DNA of 64,000 nt from the NCBI GenBank assembly GCA_035519675.1, contig DATIWB010000001.1, forward strand, positions 1 through 64,000. Direction: 5' to 3'. Source of the stretch: RPRB01 sp035519675. Lineage in GTDB: Bacteria; Myxococcota; Myxococcia; Myxococcales; Myxococcaceae. This document shows positions 16,367 through 24,991 of this stretch, piece after piece. The stretch's first letter is position 1; every line of letters begins with the position of its first letter. The notes under the pieces are model-generated. The model did no database searches, had not been told where the DNA came from, and saw nothing but the letters and a program-made list of their open reading frames with translations. Position numbers and translations under genes: made by a program.

Positions 16367-19093
16367 ATGACCGCTCTCCTGCCCTGCCTTGCGCTAAGCC
16401 TGCTCGCCCAGGCCGGCACGCCGCTGCCGCAGCCGGGAGCGCCCGGCCGTCCGATGCGCCGGCCCTACCCGGGCCCGACCACGACGCCCGTGGCGCCTCC
16501 CGCGCAGCCCACCCCGACCCAGACCGCCACTCCTCCCCCGCCGGGCCCGGTGCAGGCCACGGGCCGACCGGCGACCCCACCCTCGATGCCGCCGGCCGGT
16601 GAGGGCACCACCGCGGCCACCACCCCCAACTGCTCCGAGGTGCGGAAGAAGGCGCGGTTCAACGTCTACTTCGACAAGGTGGACATCGAGAAGCTGGTCC
16701 AGACCGTCTCCGACGCCACCTGCCGCACCTTCATCCTCGGGGACAACGTCCGCGGGAAGATCTCGATCATCGGCCCGGACAACGGGAAGGTGGACGTGAG
16801 CGCGGACGAGTTCTACGCCGCGTTCCTCGCCGCGCTCGACGCCAACCAGCTGGCCGTCGTGCCCCAGGGCCGATTCTCGAAGATCGTGGAGAAGGCCAAG
16901 GCGAAGCAGAACAGCATTCCCTTCGTCGGCCCGGACGAGCCCTACACCACCAACGAGCAGATGCTGACCCGCATGTTCAAGATCCGCTACGCGGACCTCG
17001 AGCCGCTGCGGGGCGTGGTGCAGCAGCTGGTGAGCCAGAACGGCGACACCATCCCCTTCCAGCCGGACACGCTGATCGTCAACGACATCGGCTCGAACAT
17101 GCACCGGCTGGAGCGGATCATCGAGCAGCTGGACAGCCGCTCCAGCTCCGACGAGATGCGGGTCATTCAGGTCAGGTACGCCAACGCCCAGGAGCTGGCC
17201 ACCACCATCCAGAAGCTGTTCGACGCCAAGGCCAACCGTCCCGGAGCGCGGCCCGGCCTGAGCGTGACTCCGGCGCCCGCCCCCGCAGCCCCGCCGCAGC
17301 CGGGGGCGCCGCCCGGAGCGCCCGCCTCCGGCGGACCGGCGACGGTCACCACCCTCCTCGCCGACGAGCGCACCAACAAGCTGGTGGTGGTGGCCACCCC
17401 GGCGGCCAACGAGCGCATCGACGCCCTGCTCAAGGAGATCGACGTCCCGATCAGCGGCGAGGGGCGGATCAACGTCTACGCCCTGCAGAACGCGAACGCC
17501 GAGGACATCGCCGCCACCCTCCAGTCGCTGGCCCAGGGCACCGCCAACCGTGCCCGTCCCGGCGGAGGGGGCGCGCCGCCGCCGAACCTCCCCGGCGCAC
17601 CGCCGCCTCGTCCGCAGGGTCCCGGTGGGGTCACCGCCGCCGAGCTCTTCCAGGGCGAGGTGAAGATCTCCCCGGACAAGGCGACCAACTCGCTGGTGGT
17701 GGTGGCCAGCCAGTCCGACTACCGGAACCTGGTCCGGGTCATCGAGAAGCTCGACCTGGCGCGCCGGCAGGTGTTCGTCGAGGCGGTGATCATGGAGGTC
17801 AACCTCGACCGGAACACCAACTTCGGCATCAGCCTCCACCAGGGCTTCACCGTCAGCACCTCGCAGGGCCAGGCGGTGGGCATCGCCGGGACCAAGTACA
17901 CCAGCGGTGGTGTGCCCCCGTCGTTCTCGCTCACCAACCTCACCCAGTACGGTGGGTTCCTGGCCGGCCTGCAGGGGCCGACCATCCCCGCCTTCGAGAA
18001 GCTGGGGCTGTCCATTCCCTCGTTCGGCATCGTGCTCCACGCGCTCCAGCAGAGCTCGGACGTGAACGTGCTCAGCACCCCCCACCTCCTCACCAGCGAC
18101 AACGAGGAGGCGGAGATCACCGTGGGGCAGAACGTGCCCTTCCAGGCGGGCTTCTCTCCCCAGCTCCCCACCAGCAGCGGTGCGACGGTGCCCACCGGTT
18201 CGCTGGCAACGACCGGGTCGCTGCTCGGCGGCATCGGCGCCTACTACGCGCCGATCAACCGGCAGAACGTGGAGCTGAAGCTCAACATCAAGCCGCAGAT
18301 CAACGCCAGCGACTACATCCGCATGGTGATCAACGAAAGCACCGAGGAGATCGCTTCGCAGGATCCGCAGCTCGGCCCCACCACCAGCAAGCGCACCGCC
18401 AAGACCACCGTGGTCGCCAAGGACCAGGAGACGGTGGTCATCGGCGGCATCATGCAGGAGCGGACCATCGAGTCGATCAGCAAGGTGCCGGTGTTCGGCG
18501 ACATCCCCCTGCTCGGCTACCTCTTCCGCGAGACCACTCGCCGCAAGGTGAAGGTCAATCTGCTGCTCTTCCTCACCCCGTACATCATCCGGGACGCCTC
18601 GGACTTCCGGCGCATCTTCGAGAAGAAGATGGCCGAGCGGCAGCGCTTCGTGGAGGAGTTCTACGGGCAGGTGCCAGGCTACGACGTGCCCATCGACTTC
18701 GGCCGCAAGCAGGGGCCGCTGGCGAAGATGAACCAGCTGGTCATGCGCGAGGAGATGAAGGTCGAGAACGGCGGCCCGGGGTTGCCGGGGGAGCAGGTGT
18801 TCCGGCCAGGGACGCTCGGGCCGGCCGCCGCCCCCGCGCCCGGGCCGGCTCCCACCTCGCCGGCGGACATCGGACGGCAGCTGCTCCAGTCCGGGCAGCC
18901 GCCACCGGCCACGACGCCAGCGCCGGCACCGGTGGGGCCGCTCGGACCGCCGGGGACGGTGACCCCCGGGCCCGGTCAGGCTCCACAGGGCGGCACCACC
19001 GCTCCGGCCCCGGCTCCGCCTCCGCCGGCCCAGACCACGCCACCGCCCGCGGACGAGCGGCTGAAGGTGCAGCCCGGGGGACAGGCCCGTTAG
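16367..19093 (+). CDS. gspD: Type II secretion outer-membrane secretin GspD, with long proline-rich segments
   Basis: Secretin forming the outer-membrane channel. It has 908 residues against a usual 650-750. After a signal peptide (about 1-16) comes a Pro/Thr-rich linker (about 18-85), then N0 (about 95-170). N1-N3 follow, broken by Pro/Gly/Ala-rich inserts at about 291-325 and 397-420. The secretin domain spans about 465-745, with VPVFGDIPLLGYLFR and the VNLLLFLTPYIIRD signature. A disordered Pro/Gly tail covers about 800-908. The core looks intact; the extra length is almost all low-complexity. A dedicated pilotin is not present in the operon. Starts 3 nt after gspC. Confidence 0.95.
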   Translation: MTALLPCLALSLLAQAGTPLPQPGAPGRPMRRPYPGPTTTPVAPPAQPTPTQTATPPPPGPVQATGRPATPPSMPPAGEGTTAATTPNCSEVRKKARFNVYFDKVDIEKLVQTVSDATCRTFILGDNVRGKISIIGPDNGKVDVSADEFYAAFLAALDANQLAVVPQGRFSKIVEKAKAKQNSIPFVGPDEPYTTNEQMLTRMFKIRYADLEPLRGVVQQLVSQNGDTIPFQPDTLIVNDIGSNMHRLERIIEQLDSRSSSDEMRVIQVRYANAQELATTIQKLFDAKANRPGARPGLSVTPAPAPAAPPQPGAPPGAPASGGPATVTTLLADERTNKLVVVATPAANERIDALLKEIDVPISGEGRINVYALQNANAEDIAATLQSLAQGTANRARPGGGGAPPPNLPGAPPPRPQGPGGVTAAELFQGEVKISPDKATNSLVVVASQSDYRNLVRVIEKLDLARRQVFVEAVIMEVNLDRNTNFGISLHQGFTVSTSQGQAVGIAGTKYTSGGVPPSFSLTNLTQYGGFLAGLQGPTIPAFEKLGLSIPSFGIVLHALQQSSDVNVLSTPHLLTSDNEEAEITVGQNVPFQAGFSPQLPTSSGATVPTGSLATTGSLLGGIGAYYAPINRQNVELKLNIKPQINASDYIRMVINESTEEIASQDPQLGPTTSKRTAKTTVVAKDQETVVIGGIMQERTIESISKVPVFGDIPLLGYLFRETTRRKVKVNLLLFLTPYIIRDASDFRRIFEKKMAERQRFVEEFYGQVPGYDVPIDFGRKQGPLAKMNQLVMREEMKVENGGPGLPGEQVFRPGTLGPAAAPAPGPAPTSPADIGRQLLQSGQPPPATTPAPAPVGPLGPPGTVTPGPGQAPQGGTTAPAPAPPPPAQTTPPPADERLKVQPGGQAR

Positions 19094-19105
19094 GTCCAGC
19101 CCGTC

Positions 19106-20866
19106 ATGCGTGAACCCGCCGAACTTCGTCCCGCACCCTCCGCCACGCAGCCCTCGCTGGTCGGCCGTCCCCTCGGGGAGATCCTCCGCGCCGTCGCCGG
19201 CCTGGGCGAGACCGCGCTCGAGGAGGCGCTCCGGGCGCAGGCCGACGAGGGCGGTCGCCTCGGAGAGGTGCTGGTCGCTCGGAAGTCGGTCTCGGCCGAC
19301 GACGTGGCGAAGGCCCTCGCCCTGCAGCTGGACCTGCCCTACCACGCACAGGTCTCGCTGGATGCGGTGGACGCAGAGCTGGTCCGGCAGGTGCCAATCA
19401 ACTTCGCCAAGCAGGCGCTGATCCTCCCGCTCGGGCTGGAGGGCGAGTCGGTGGCGCTCCTGGTGGCCGACCCGCTGGACACCACCGTGCTTGACCACGC
19501 GCGGATGCTGCTCCAGCGCAACGTCTCGCCGCACGTGGCGACCGGGGCGGTGATCGTCGACGCGATCAACGGGGTCTACGACCGGGCGGTGAACGAGGCC
19601 GAGCAGCTGGTGGGAGAGATGGAGGCCCAGGACCTGCAGAGCCTGGCCCACGAGCTGGAAGAACCACAGGACCTCCTCGACACCGACGACGAGGCGCCGA
19701 TCATCCGGCTGGTGAACTCCCTGCTCTTCCGCGCGGCGAAGGAGCGAGCCAGCGACATCCACATCGAGCCGATGGAGCGCGAGCTGCTGGTGCGCTTCCG
19801 GATCGACGGCGTGCTCGAGGAGATCATCAAGCCGCCCAAGCGCTACCAGAACAGCATCGTCAGCCGGGTCAAGGTGATGGGGCAGCTGAACATCGCCGAG
19901 AAGCGCCTCCCCCAGGACGGGCGCATCCGGATCAAGCTCGCCGGCCGCGACATCGACATCCGCCTCTCCACCATCCCCTGCACCTTCGGGGAGCGGATCG
20001 TGATGCGACTCCTGGACAAGAACACCACCCTGCTCGACCTGACGGACATTGGAATGTCCAAGGACACGATGCACGGGATGGACGCGGTCATCAAGCGCTC
20101 GCACGGCATCATCCTGGTCACCGGGCCCACCGGCTCGGGGAAGACCACCACGCTCTACGCCGCGCTGAGCCGGATCAACACCCCGGACCTGAACATCCTC
20201 ACCGTCGAAGACCCGGTGGAGTACCAGCTGCAGGGCATCGGGCAGATGGCGATCAACCCCAAGATCGGGCTGACCTTCGCCGCCGGGCTGCGCAGCTTCC
20301 TCCGCCAGGACCCGGACGTGATCATGGTGGGCGAGATCCGCGACCGGGAGACGGCGGAGATCGCCATCCAGGCCTCGCTGACCGGCCACCTGGTCTTCTC
20401 CACCGTCCACACCAACGACGCGGCCAGCGCCATCACCCGTCTGGTGGACATGGGCGTGGAGCCGTTCCTCGTCGCCTCCTCGCTCACCGCGGTGATGGCC
20501 CAGCGGCTGGTCCGCCGGGTGTGCCGCGAGTGCCGCGAGGCGTACCAGCCCACGGCCGAGGAGCTGAAGGAGGTGGGGTTGACTCCCGAGGCGGTGGCCC
20601 GGGCAGGCAACCCTCCCATCTACCGGGCGAAGGGCTGCGAGGTCTGCGGGCGCAACGGCTACCGGGGGCGCACCGGGATCTACGAGCTGCTCCTGGTGGA
20701 CGACGACATCCGCCAGCTGGCGCTGAAGAACACCGACTCCAGCACCATCAAGCGCGCCGGTGTCCACAAGGGGATGCGCACCCTGCTCGACGACGGGGCC
20801 CGCAAGGTCCTGGCCGGGGAAACCACCCTGGCCGAGGTGCTGAGCGTCACCCAGGAAGACATCTGA
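19106..20866 (+). CDS. gspE: Type II secretion ATPase GspE
   Basis: Cytoplasmic ATPase that powers pseudopilus assembly. The 586-residue product has an N-terminal GspE_N domain (about 18-160) and the ATPase core. Walker A is GPTGSGKT (340-347), the Asp box lies near LTVEDPVEY, Walker B is DPDVIMVGEIRD (402-413) and the His box is TGHLVFSTVHTNDA. A zinc site is formed by C473/C476 and C511/C514 (CREC, CEVC), as in canonical GspE. No residues appear missing. Confidence 0.96.
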   Translation: MREPAELRPAPSATQPSLVGRPLGEILRAVAGLGETALEEALRAQADEGGRLGEVLVARKSVSADDVAKALALQLDLPYHAQVSLDAVDAELVRQVPINFAKQALILPLGLEGESVALLVADPLDTTVLDHARMLLQRNVSPHVATGAVIVDAINGVYDRAVNEAEQLVGEMEAQDLQSLAHELEEPQDLLDTDDEAPIIRLVNSLLFRAAKERASDIHIEPMERELLVRFRIDGVLEEIIKPPKRYQNSIVSRVKVMGQLNIAEKRLPQDGRIRIKLAGRDIDIRLSTIPCTFGERIVMRLLDKNTTLLDLTDIGMSKDTMHGMDAVIKRSHGIILVTGPTGSGKTTTLYAALSRINTPDLNILTVEDPVEYQLQGIGQMAINPKIGLTFAAGLRSFLRQDPDVIMVGEIRDRETAEIAIQASLTGHLVFSTVHTNDAASAITRLVDMGVEPFLVASSLTAVMAQRLVRRVCRECREAYQPTAEELKEVGLTPEAVARAGNPPIYRAKGCEVCGRNGYRGRTGIYELLLVDDDIRQLALKNTDSSTIKRAGVHKGMRTLLDDGARKVLAGETTLAEVLSVTQEDI

Positions 20867-20872
20867 CGTCCC

Positions 20873-22144
20873 ATGCCGGTCTTCGAGTACAGAGGTCTCA
20901 CCCCAGCCGGGAAGCAGGTCAAGGGCCTGCTCGAGGCGGACAGCAGCCGCTCGCTGCGGCAGCAGCTCAAGCGCTCCGGGGTGTTCCTCACCGACGTGCT
21001 GGCCGAGCGCGAGGCCACGGCACCCCGCCGGGCAAACGGCGCCGCCGCCGTGCAGCCCAAGCAGTCACTCGGCAGCCGCGACGTGCAGCTGGGGAAGCTG
21101 CTCCGGGGCCGGGTCAACTCGGACGACGTGGCCATCTTCACCCGCCAGCTCTCCACCCTGCTCCACGCCGGAGTGACCCTCATCGAGGCGCTCGCCGCGC
21201 TGGTGGACCAGACGGAGAAGGAGCGGCTGAAGCGCATCACCTCGGACGTGAGGACCCGGGTGAACGAGGGCAGCTCCCTGGCCGACGCGCTGGGTCAGCA
21301 CGGGAAGGTCTTCGGCTCGCTCTACGTGAACATGGTGCGCGCCGGCGAGGCCTCGGGTGCGCTCGATGCGGTGCTGGCCAGGCTGGCCGACTTCACCGAG
21401 GGCCAGGCGAAGCTCCGCCAAAAAGTACTGGGCACTCTCATCTATCCGGTGATCATGACCATCATCGGGTCGGGGATCCTCACCCTCCTGATGACGGTGG
21501 TGGTCCCGAAGGTCACCAAGATCTTCGAGAGCATGAAGGTGACGCTGCCCTGGACGACGCGGCTGCTCATCTTCACCAGCAACACCCTCGCCGACTGGTG
21601 GTGGCTGCTCCTCCCCCTGCTGGTGGGCGGGGTGGTGGTCTTCTTCCGCTGGAAGGCCAGCCCCAAGGGCCGCCCGGTCTGGGACCGCTTCGTGCTCCGG
21701 GCGCCGGTCTTCGGGAGCCTGGTTCGGATGCTTTCCATCGCCCGGTTCACCCGCACGCTGGCCACGCTGCTCCGGAGCGGTGTCCCGCTGCTGACCGCGA
21801 TGGACATCACCAAGAACGTGATCAGCAACGGGGTGCTCTCGGCGGTGGTGGAGAATGCACGCGACGCAATCCGCGAGGGCGAGAGCATCGCCGGACCGTT
21901 GAAGCGCTCGGGCGAGTTCCCGCCGCTGGTGCACCACATGATCGCCATCGGCGAGCGCTCCGGGCAGCTGGAGGAGATGCTGCTCAACGTCGCCGACAGC
22001 TACGAGACCCAGGTCAGCGTGCGGATCGGCGCGCTGACCGCACTGATGGAGCCGCTGATCATCGTCGCCATGGGCGTGGCGGTGGCCTTCGTCGCCTTCA
22101 GCATCCTGATGCCCATTCTCCAGCTCAACACGTCGATCCGATGA
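20873..22144 (+). CDS. gspF: Type II secretion inner-membrane platform protein GspF
   Basis: A 423-residue polytopic platform protein. The opening (MPVFEYRGLTPAGKQVKGLLEAD) is typical of GspF/PilC. Two T2SSF domains follow: one with FTRQLSTLLHAGVTLIEAL and a repeat with FTRTLATLLRSGVPLLTAM. Three membrane segments lie near residues 190-220, 240-260 and 390-420. A 20-30 residue Ala/Arg-rich linker (about 45-65) follows the N-terminal helix. Its stop overlaps the ATG of the next small gene (ATGA). Confidence 0.95.
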   Translation: MPVFEYRGLTPAGKQVKGLLEADSSRSLRQQLKRSGVFLTDVLAEREATAPRRANGAAAVQPKQSLGSRDVQLGKLLRGRVNSDDVAIFTRQLSTLLHAGVTLIEALAALVDQTEKERLKRITSDVRTRVNEGSSLADALGQHGKVFGSLYVNMVRAGEASGALDAVLARLADFTEGQAKLRQKVLGTLIYPVIMTIIGSGILTLLMTVVVPKVTKIFESMKVTLPWTTRLLIFTSNTLADWWWLLLPLLVGGVVVFFRWKASPKGRPVWDRFVLRAPVFGSLVRMLSIARFTRTLATLLRSGVPLLTAMDITKNVISNGVLSAVVENARDAIREGESIAGPLKRSGEFPPLVHHMIAIGERSGQLEEMLLNVADSYETQVSVRIGALTALMEPLIIVAMGVAVAFVAFSILMPILQLNTSIR

Positions 22145-22314
22145 CCCCCGACCGCTCCGGCCTCGAGAGGTGGCTCACCCGGCTGACCGCGGTGACGGTG
22201 CTGGCGGTGATCGTGGCGCTGCTCGGGCTGGGCATCGCCTTCTATGGACCCGGCGCGCAGGCGCGGGCCCTTCGTTCTCAGATCCGCCCCGTGGCGGAGG
22301 GAGTCACTCCATGA
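22141..22314 (+). CDS. 57-residue single-span membrane protein between gspF and gspG
   Basis: The ATG overlaps the gspF stop and the TGA overlaps the gspG ATG, so it is translationally embedded in the operon. It has one membrane helix (about 17-37, VTVLAVIVALLGLGIAFYGPG) with a short charged N-terminus and a basic C-terminal tail. I do not recognise a family. The two-sided overlaps and the hydrophobic helix make it a credible gene rather than a spacer. It could be a small accessory subunit of the inner-membrane platform. Confidence 0.6.
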   Translation: MTPDRSGLERWLTRLTAVTVLAVIVALLGLGIAFYGPGAQARALRSQIRPVAEGVTP

Positions 22315-22727
22315 AGCGCAAGCTCAAGGGACGCCGCGCCCCACGCGGCATGACGCTGATCGAGATCATGGTGGTGCTGGTGATCCTCGGTCTCATCGCC
22401 TCGGCGGTGGTGATCGCCGTGTTCCCCCAGCTCCAGAAGGCGCGCATCGACCGCACCAACCTCGACATCGGGAACATCGACTCGGCGCTGAAGCTCTACA
22501 ACGCACGCAAGGGCAAGTTCCCCGACACCACCACTGGACTGAAGGCGCTGGTGGACATGGAGATCCTCGACAAGATGCCCAAGGACGCCTGGGGCAACGA
22601 CTACGTCTACACCCTGGAAAACGGACGGCCGGTCATCGTCTCCTACGGCGCGGACGGCGTGCCGGGAGGGGACGGCCCCAACGCGGACATCTCCAACCGG
22701 CCGCAGACCACCGCCGCCAAGCCGTGA
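22311..22727 (+). CDS. gspG: Major pseudopilin GspG
   Basis: Main subunit of the type II pseudopilus. The 138-residue product has a leader ending RAPRG, a prepilin peptidase site before MTLIEIMVVLVILG with Glu at mature position 5, and the GspG core (ALKLYNARKGKFPDTTTGLKALV). The calcium-loop region near DAWGNDYVYT and the C-terminal SYGADGVPGGDGPNADI are also present. Length is normal. The processing peptidase (GspO/PilD) is not in this window. Confidence 0.96.
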   Translation: MKRKLKGRRAPRGMTLIEIMVVLVILGLIASAVVIAVFPQLQKARIDRTNLDIGNIDSALKLYNARKGKFPDTTTGLKALVDMEILDKMPKDAWGNDYVYTLENGRPVIVSYGADGVPGGDGPNADISNRPQTTAAKP

Positions 22728-22731
22728 GCGG

Positions 22732-23460
22732 ATGTCCGCCCGCCCCGCCAGAGGCTTCACCCTCATCGAGCTCACGGTGGCCATTGCCATCGCCGCGGGG
22801 CTCTTCTCCGCGCTCGTCCTCGGCCTGGGCGCGCTCACCGGGGCCCGGGCCCGCAAGGCGATGGGCGAGCTGGGGGGGGCGGCCCGCTCCCTCTACGACA
22901 CCGCGGCGCTGACCGGGAACACCTGCCGCCTGGTGCTCCTGCTCCCGAAGGACGACTCGGCCGAGTTCTCCTACCGCGCCGAGTGCGCCAGCGGCCCGGT
23001 GACCAGCGCCGTGGACCGCGACCAGGAGATCCGCGACGCCACCAAGGCCGCCGTCGAGGCGTACCGGAAGAAGAGCCGCGGAAGCGCGCGCGATGCCCAG
23101 CCGCCTGCGCCGGGCCCCGGGGCCCATGGCGCGTACGGAACCGGCTCGTCGGGCTCCACGCTCCTCGACGTCCTCGACTCGGAGAAGGTGCGGGTGGAGA
23201 AGGCCGCCGCGTTCTCCGCCTTCACCACCTCCGAGATCCAGCCGCGGAGGATGAGTGGGGTCCGGGTCTCGGTCTGGACCTCGCACCAGCGGGCGAAGAT
23301 CGACAGCGGCCTCGCCTACCTCTACTTCTTCCCCCAGGGCTACACCGAGCGGGCGCAGGTCACCGTCCGCCAGGGCAACAACGTCTGGACCCTGCTGGTC
23401 TCGCCGCTCACCGGGAAGACCTCCATCGTCGACGGCGAGCCGGAGGTCCCGCGGTCATGA
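22732..23460 (+). CDS. gspH: Minor pseudopilin GspH, enlarged
   Basis: The leader MSARPARG precedes FTLIELTVAIAIAAGLFSALVLGLG, a type IV pilin-like helix with Glu at mature position 5. The product has 242 residues, longer than the usual 160-190, because of a charged/Pro-Gly-rich insert around residues 105-145. Assignment as GspH comes mainly from position (after gspG, before gspI) and the helix. Its stop overlaps the gspI ATG. Confidence 0.82.
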   Translation: MSARPARGFTLIELTVAIAIAAGLFSALVLGLGALTGARARKAMGELGGAARSLYDTAALTGNTCRLVLLLPKDDSAEFSYRAECASGPVTSAVDRDQEIRDATKAAVEAYRKKSRGSARDAQPPAPGPGAHGAYGTGSSGSTLLDVLDSEKVRVEKAAAFSAFTTSEIQPRRMSGVRVSVWTSHQRAKIDSGLAYLYFFPQGYTERAQVTVRQGNNVWTLLVSPLTGKTSIVDGEPEVPRS

Positions 23461-24326
23461 GACGCGGATTCACCCTCCTCGAGGTCGTGGTCGCGCTCGC
23501 CATCCTCGGCCTGGCGCTGATGGCCATCTTCGACATGAACGCCGGCGCGGTGGCCAGCCACGCCTACGCCAAGCGGCTCACCGTCGCCACCATGCTCGCC
23601 CGCTCGAAGATGACCGACATCGAGCAGGAGCTCTACGACAAGGGCTTCGACAACGACGACCGGGAGATCCAGGGCGACTTCCGCGCCGAGGGCTGGGACG
23701 CGTACACCTGGAAGGCTCAGATTCTTGCCCCGCGCACCACCGAGGTGTCGCCGGACAAGCTCCTCGAGGCCCTGTTCAACATCCCCCCGGGCAAGGACGG
23801 CGTCTCCGGACTGGCCGCGCTCCTCGGCGGCGGTCGCGACGGAGGCGTGGGCGCCCTGGGAAACCTGGCGCAGACGTACGGAGGCCTGGCCTCGCAATCC
23901 GGCCCGAGCCTCGGCGCGCTCCCGCCCGGCGCCACCGCCGCCTCCGGCCTCTCGGCCCTGGGGCCCTTCGCCGGCCTCGCCCAGACCCAGATGCAGCAGC
24001 TCCTCCAGACGATCCAGAAGGGGGTGCGCGAGGTGCACCTCACCGTCAGCTGGAAGGATGGCAAGCGCACCGAGAGCATCGACCTGGTGAACGACGTCTT
24101 CTCGTTGCGCCAGGGCTCGGACCGGAACGGCACCCCCGGCGCGGCCCTCTCCGCCACCCCGGGCGTCCCCGGCGCGCCCGGCACCCCCGGCTTCCCGGGA
24201 CAGCTGCCCTTCCCGGGCGGCGGCATCCCCGGGGTCAACACCGGAGGCCAGCCGATCTTCGGTCCCAACCGCGGCAACACGCCACCTGGCACGCCACTCG
24301 ACCCCAACGGACGGCCGATCCGATGA
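23457..24326 (+). CDS. gspI: Minor pseudopilin GspI with large insert and collagen-like tail
   Basis: The short leader MRRG precedes FTLLEVVVALAILGLALMAIF. The following core (SHAYAKRLTVATMLARSKMTDIEQELY) matches GspI. The product has 289 residues against a usual 120-130. Residues about 99-180 are a Gly/Ala-rich insert and about 221-289 are a Pro/Gly tail. The tail contains five successive Gly-X-Y triplets (GVP GAP GTP GFP GQL, about 236-250). The strand HLTVSWKDGKRTESIDLVNDVF (about 194-215), which normally ends GspI, is preserved between the two additions. Overlaps gspH and gspJ by 4 nt each. Confidence 0.88.
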   Translation: MRRGFTLLEVVVALAILGLALMAIFDMNAGAVASHAYAKRLTVATMLARSKMTDIEQELYDKGFDNDDREIQGDFRAEGWDAYTWKAQILAPRTTEVSPDKLLEALFNIPPGKDGVSGLAALLGGGRDGGVGALGNLAQTYGGLASQSGPSLGALPPGATAASGLSALGPFAGLAQTQMQQLLQTIQKGVREVHLTVSWKDGKRTESIDLVNDVFSLRQGSDRNGTPGAALSATPGVPGAPGTPGFPGQLPFPGGGIPGVNTGGQPIFGPNRGNTPPGTPLDPNGRPIR

Positions 24327-24991
24327 GACCCGCGCGAGGGTTCACCCTGATCGAGGTGGTCGTCGCGGTGGGCATCACCGCGATGATGGGAGTGCTCATC
24401 GGCGCCGCCTTCCAGAGTGGTTACCGGACCAAGGAGCTGGTGGAGGGCGAGGCGGACCACTACCGCGCGCTCCGCACCGGAACCGAGCGCATGGTGCGGG
24501 AGATCTCCGCCGCGTTCGTCAGCGACCACTACGACACCCGCCGCTTCCGCGACCAGAACGACCGGCCCACCAACTTCATCGGCACCCGCGACCGGCTGCT
24601 CTTCACCACCATGGCCCACCAGCGGCTGTACGCCGACGCCAAGGAGTCCGACCAGATGGTGGTGGAGTACTACGCCAAGTCCACCCCCGCGGCCGGCGGA
24701 CAGTCGCGGATGAACCTGGTTCGCCGCGAGGACTCCATCCTCGACGACCGCATCGATCGCGGCGGCACCGAGGACGTGCTGGTGGAGAACGTCAAGCGGA
24801 TCGACTTCGCCTACTGGGACTCGGACAAGAAGGACTGGGTGGACGAGTGGGACACCCGGCGGATCGAGAAGAAGTCCATCCTCCCGGTACGGGTGCGCAT
24901 CTCCATCAACGCCCTGGACGAGAACGGGCGCGAGGCGCGCTACGTGACCCAGGCCCGCATCGTGCTCAACACCGAGATCCCGAGGTTCTGA
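24323..24991 (+). CDS. gspJ: Minor pseudopilin GspJ
   Basis: The leader MRPARG precedes FTLIEVVVAVGITAMMGVLIG, with Glu at mature position 5. The 222-residue product has a typical GspJ globular part (RALRTGTERMVREISAAFVSDHYD; VLVENVKRIDFAYWDSDKKDW). It forms the pseudopilus tip complex with GspI and GspK in known systems. The ATG overlaps the gspI stop, and its own stop overlaps the gspK ATG by one base (TGATG). Confidence 0.93.
   Translation: MRPARGFTLIEVVVAVGITAMMGVLIGAAFQSGYRTKELVEGEADHYRALRTGTERMVREISAAFVSDHYDTRRFRDQNDRPTNFIGTRDRLLFTTMAHQRLYADAKESDQMVVEYYAKSTPAAGGQSRMNLVRREDSILDDRIDRGGTEDVLVENVKRIDFAYWDSDKKDWVDEWDTRRIEKKSILPVRVRISINALDENGREARYVTQARIVLNTEIPRF

Noticed and set aside
16394..20767. 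A 1457-codon open frame on the minus strand
   Set aside because: It lies entirely opposite gspD and gspE. Its translation is rich in His, Asp, Gly, Leu and Arg with no domain, which is the usual mirror of GC-rich coding DNA.
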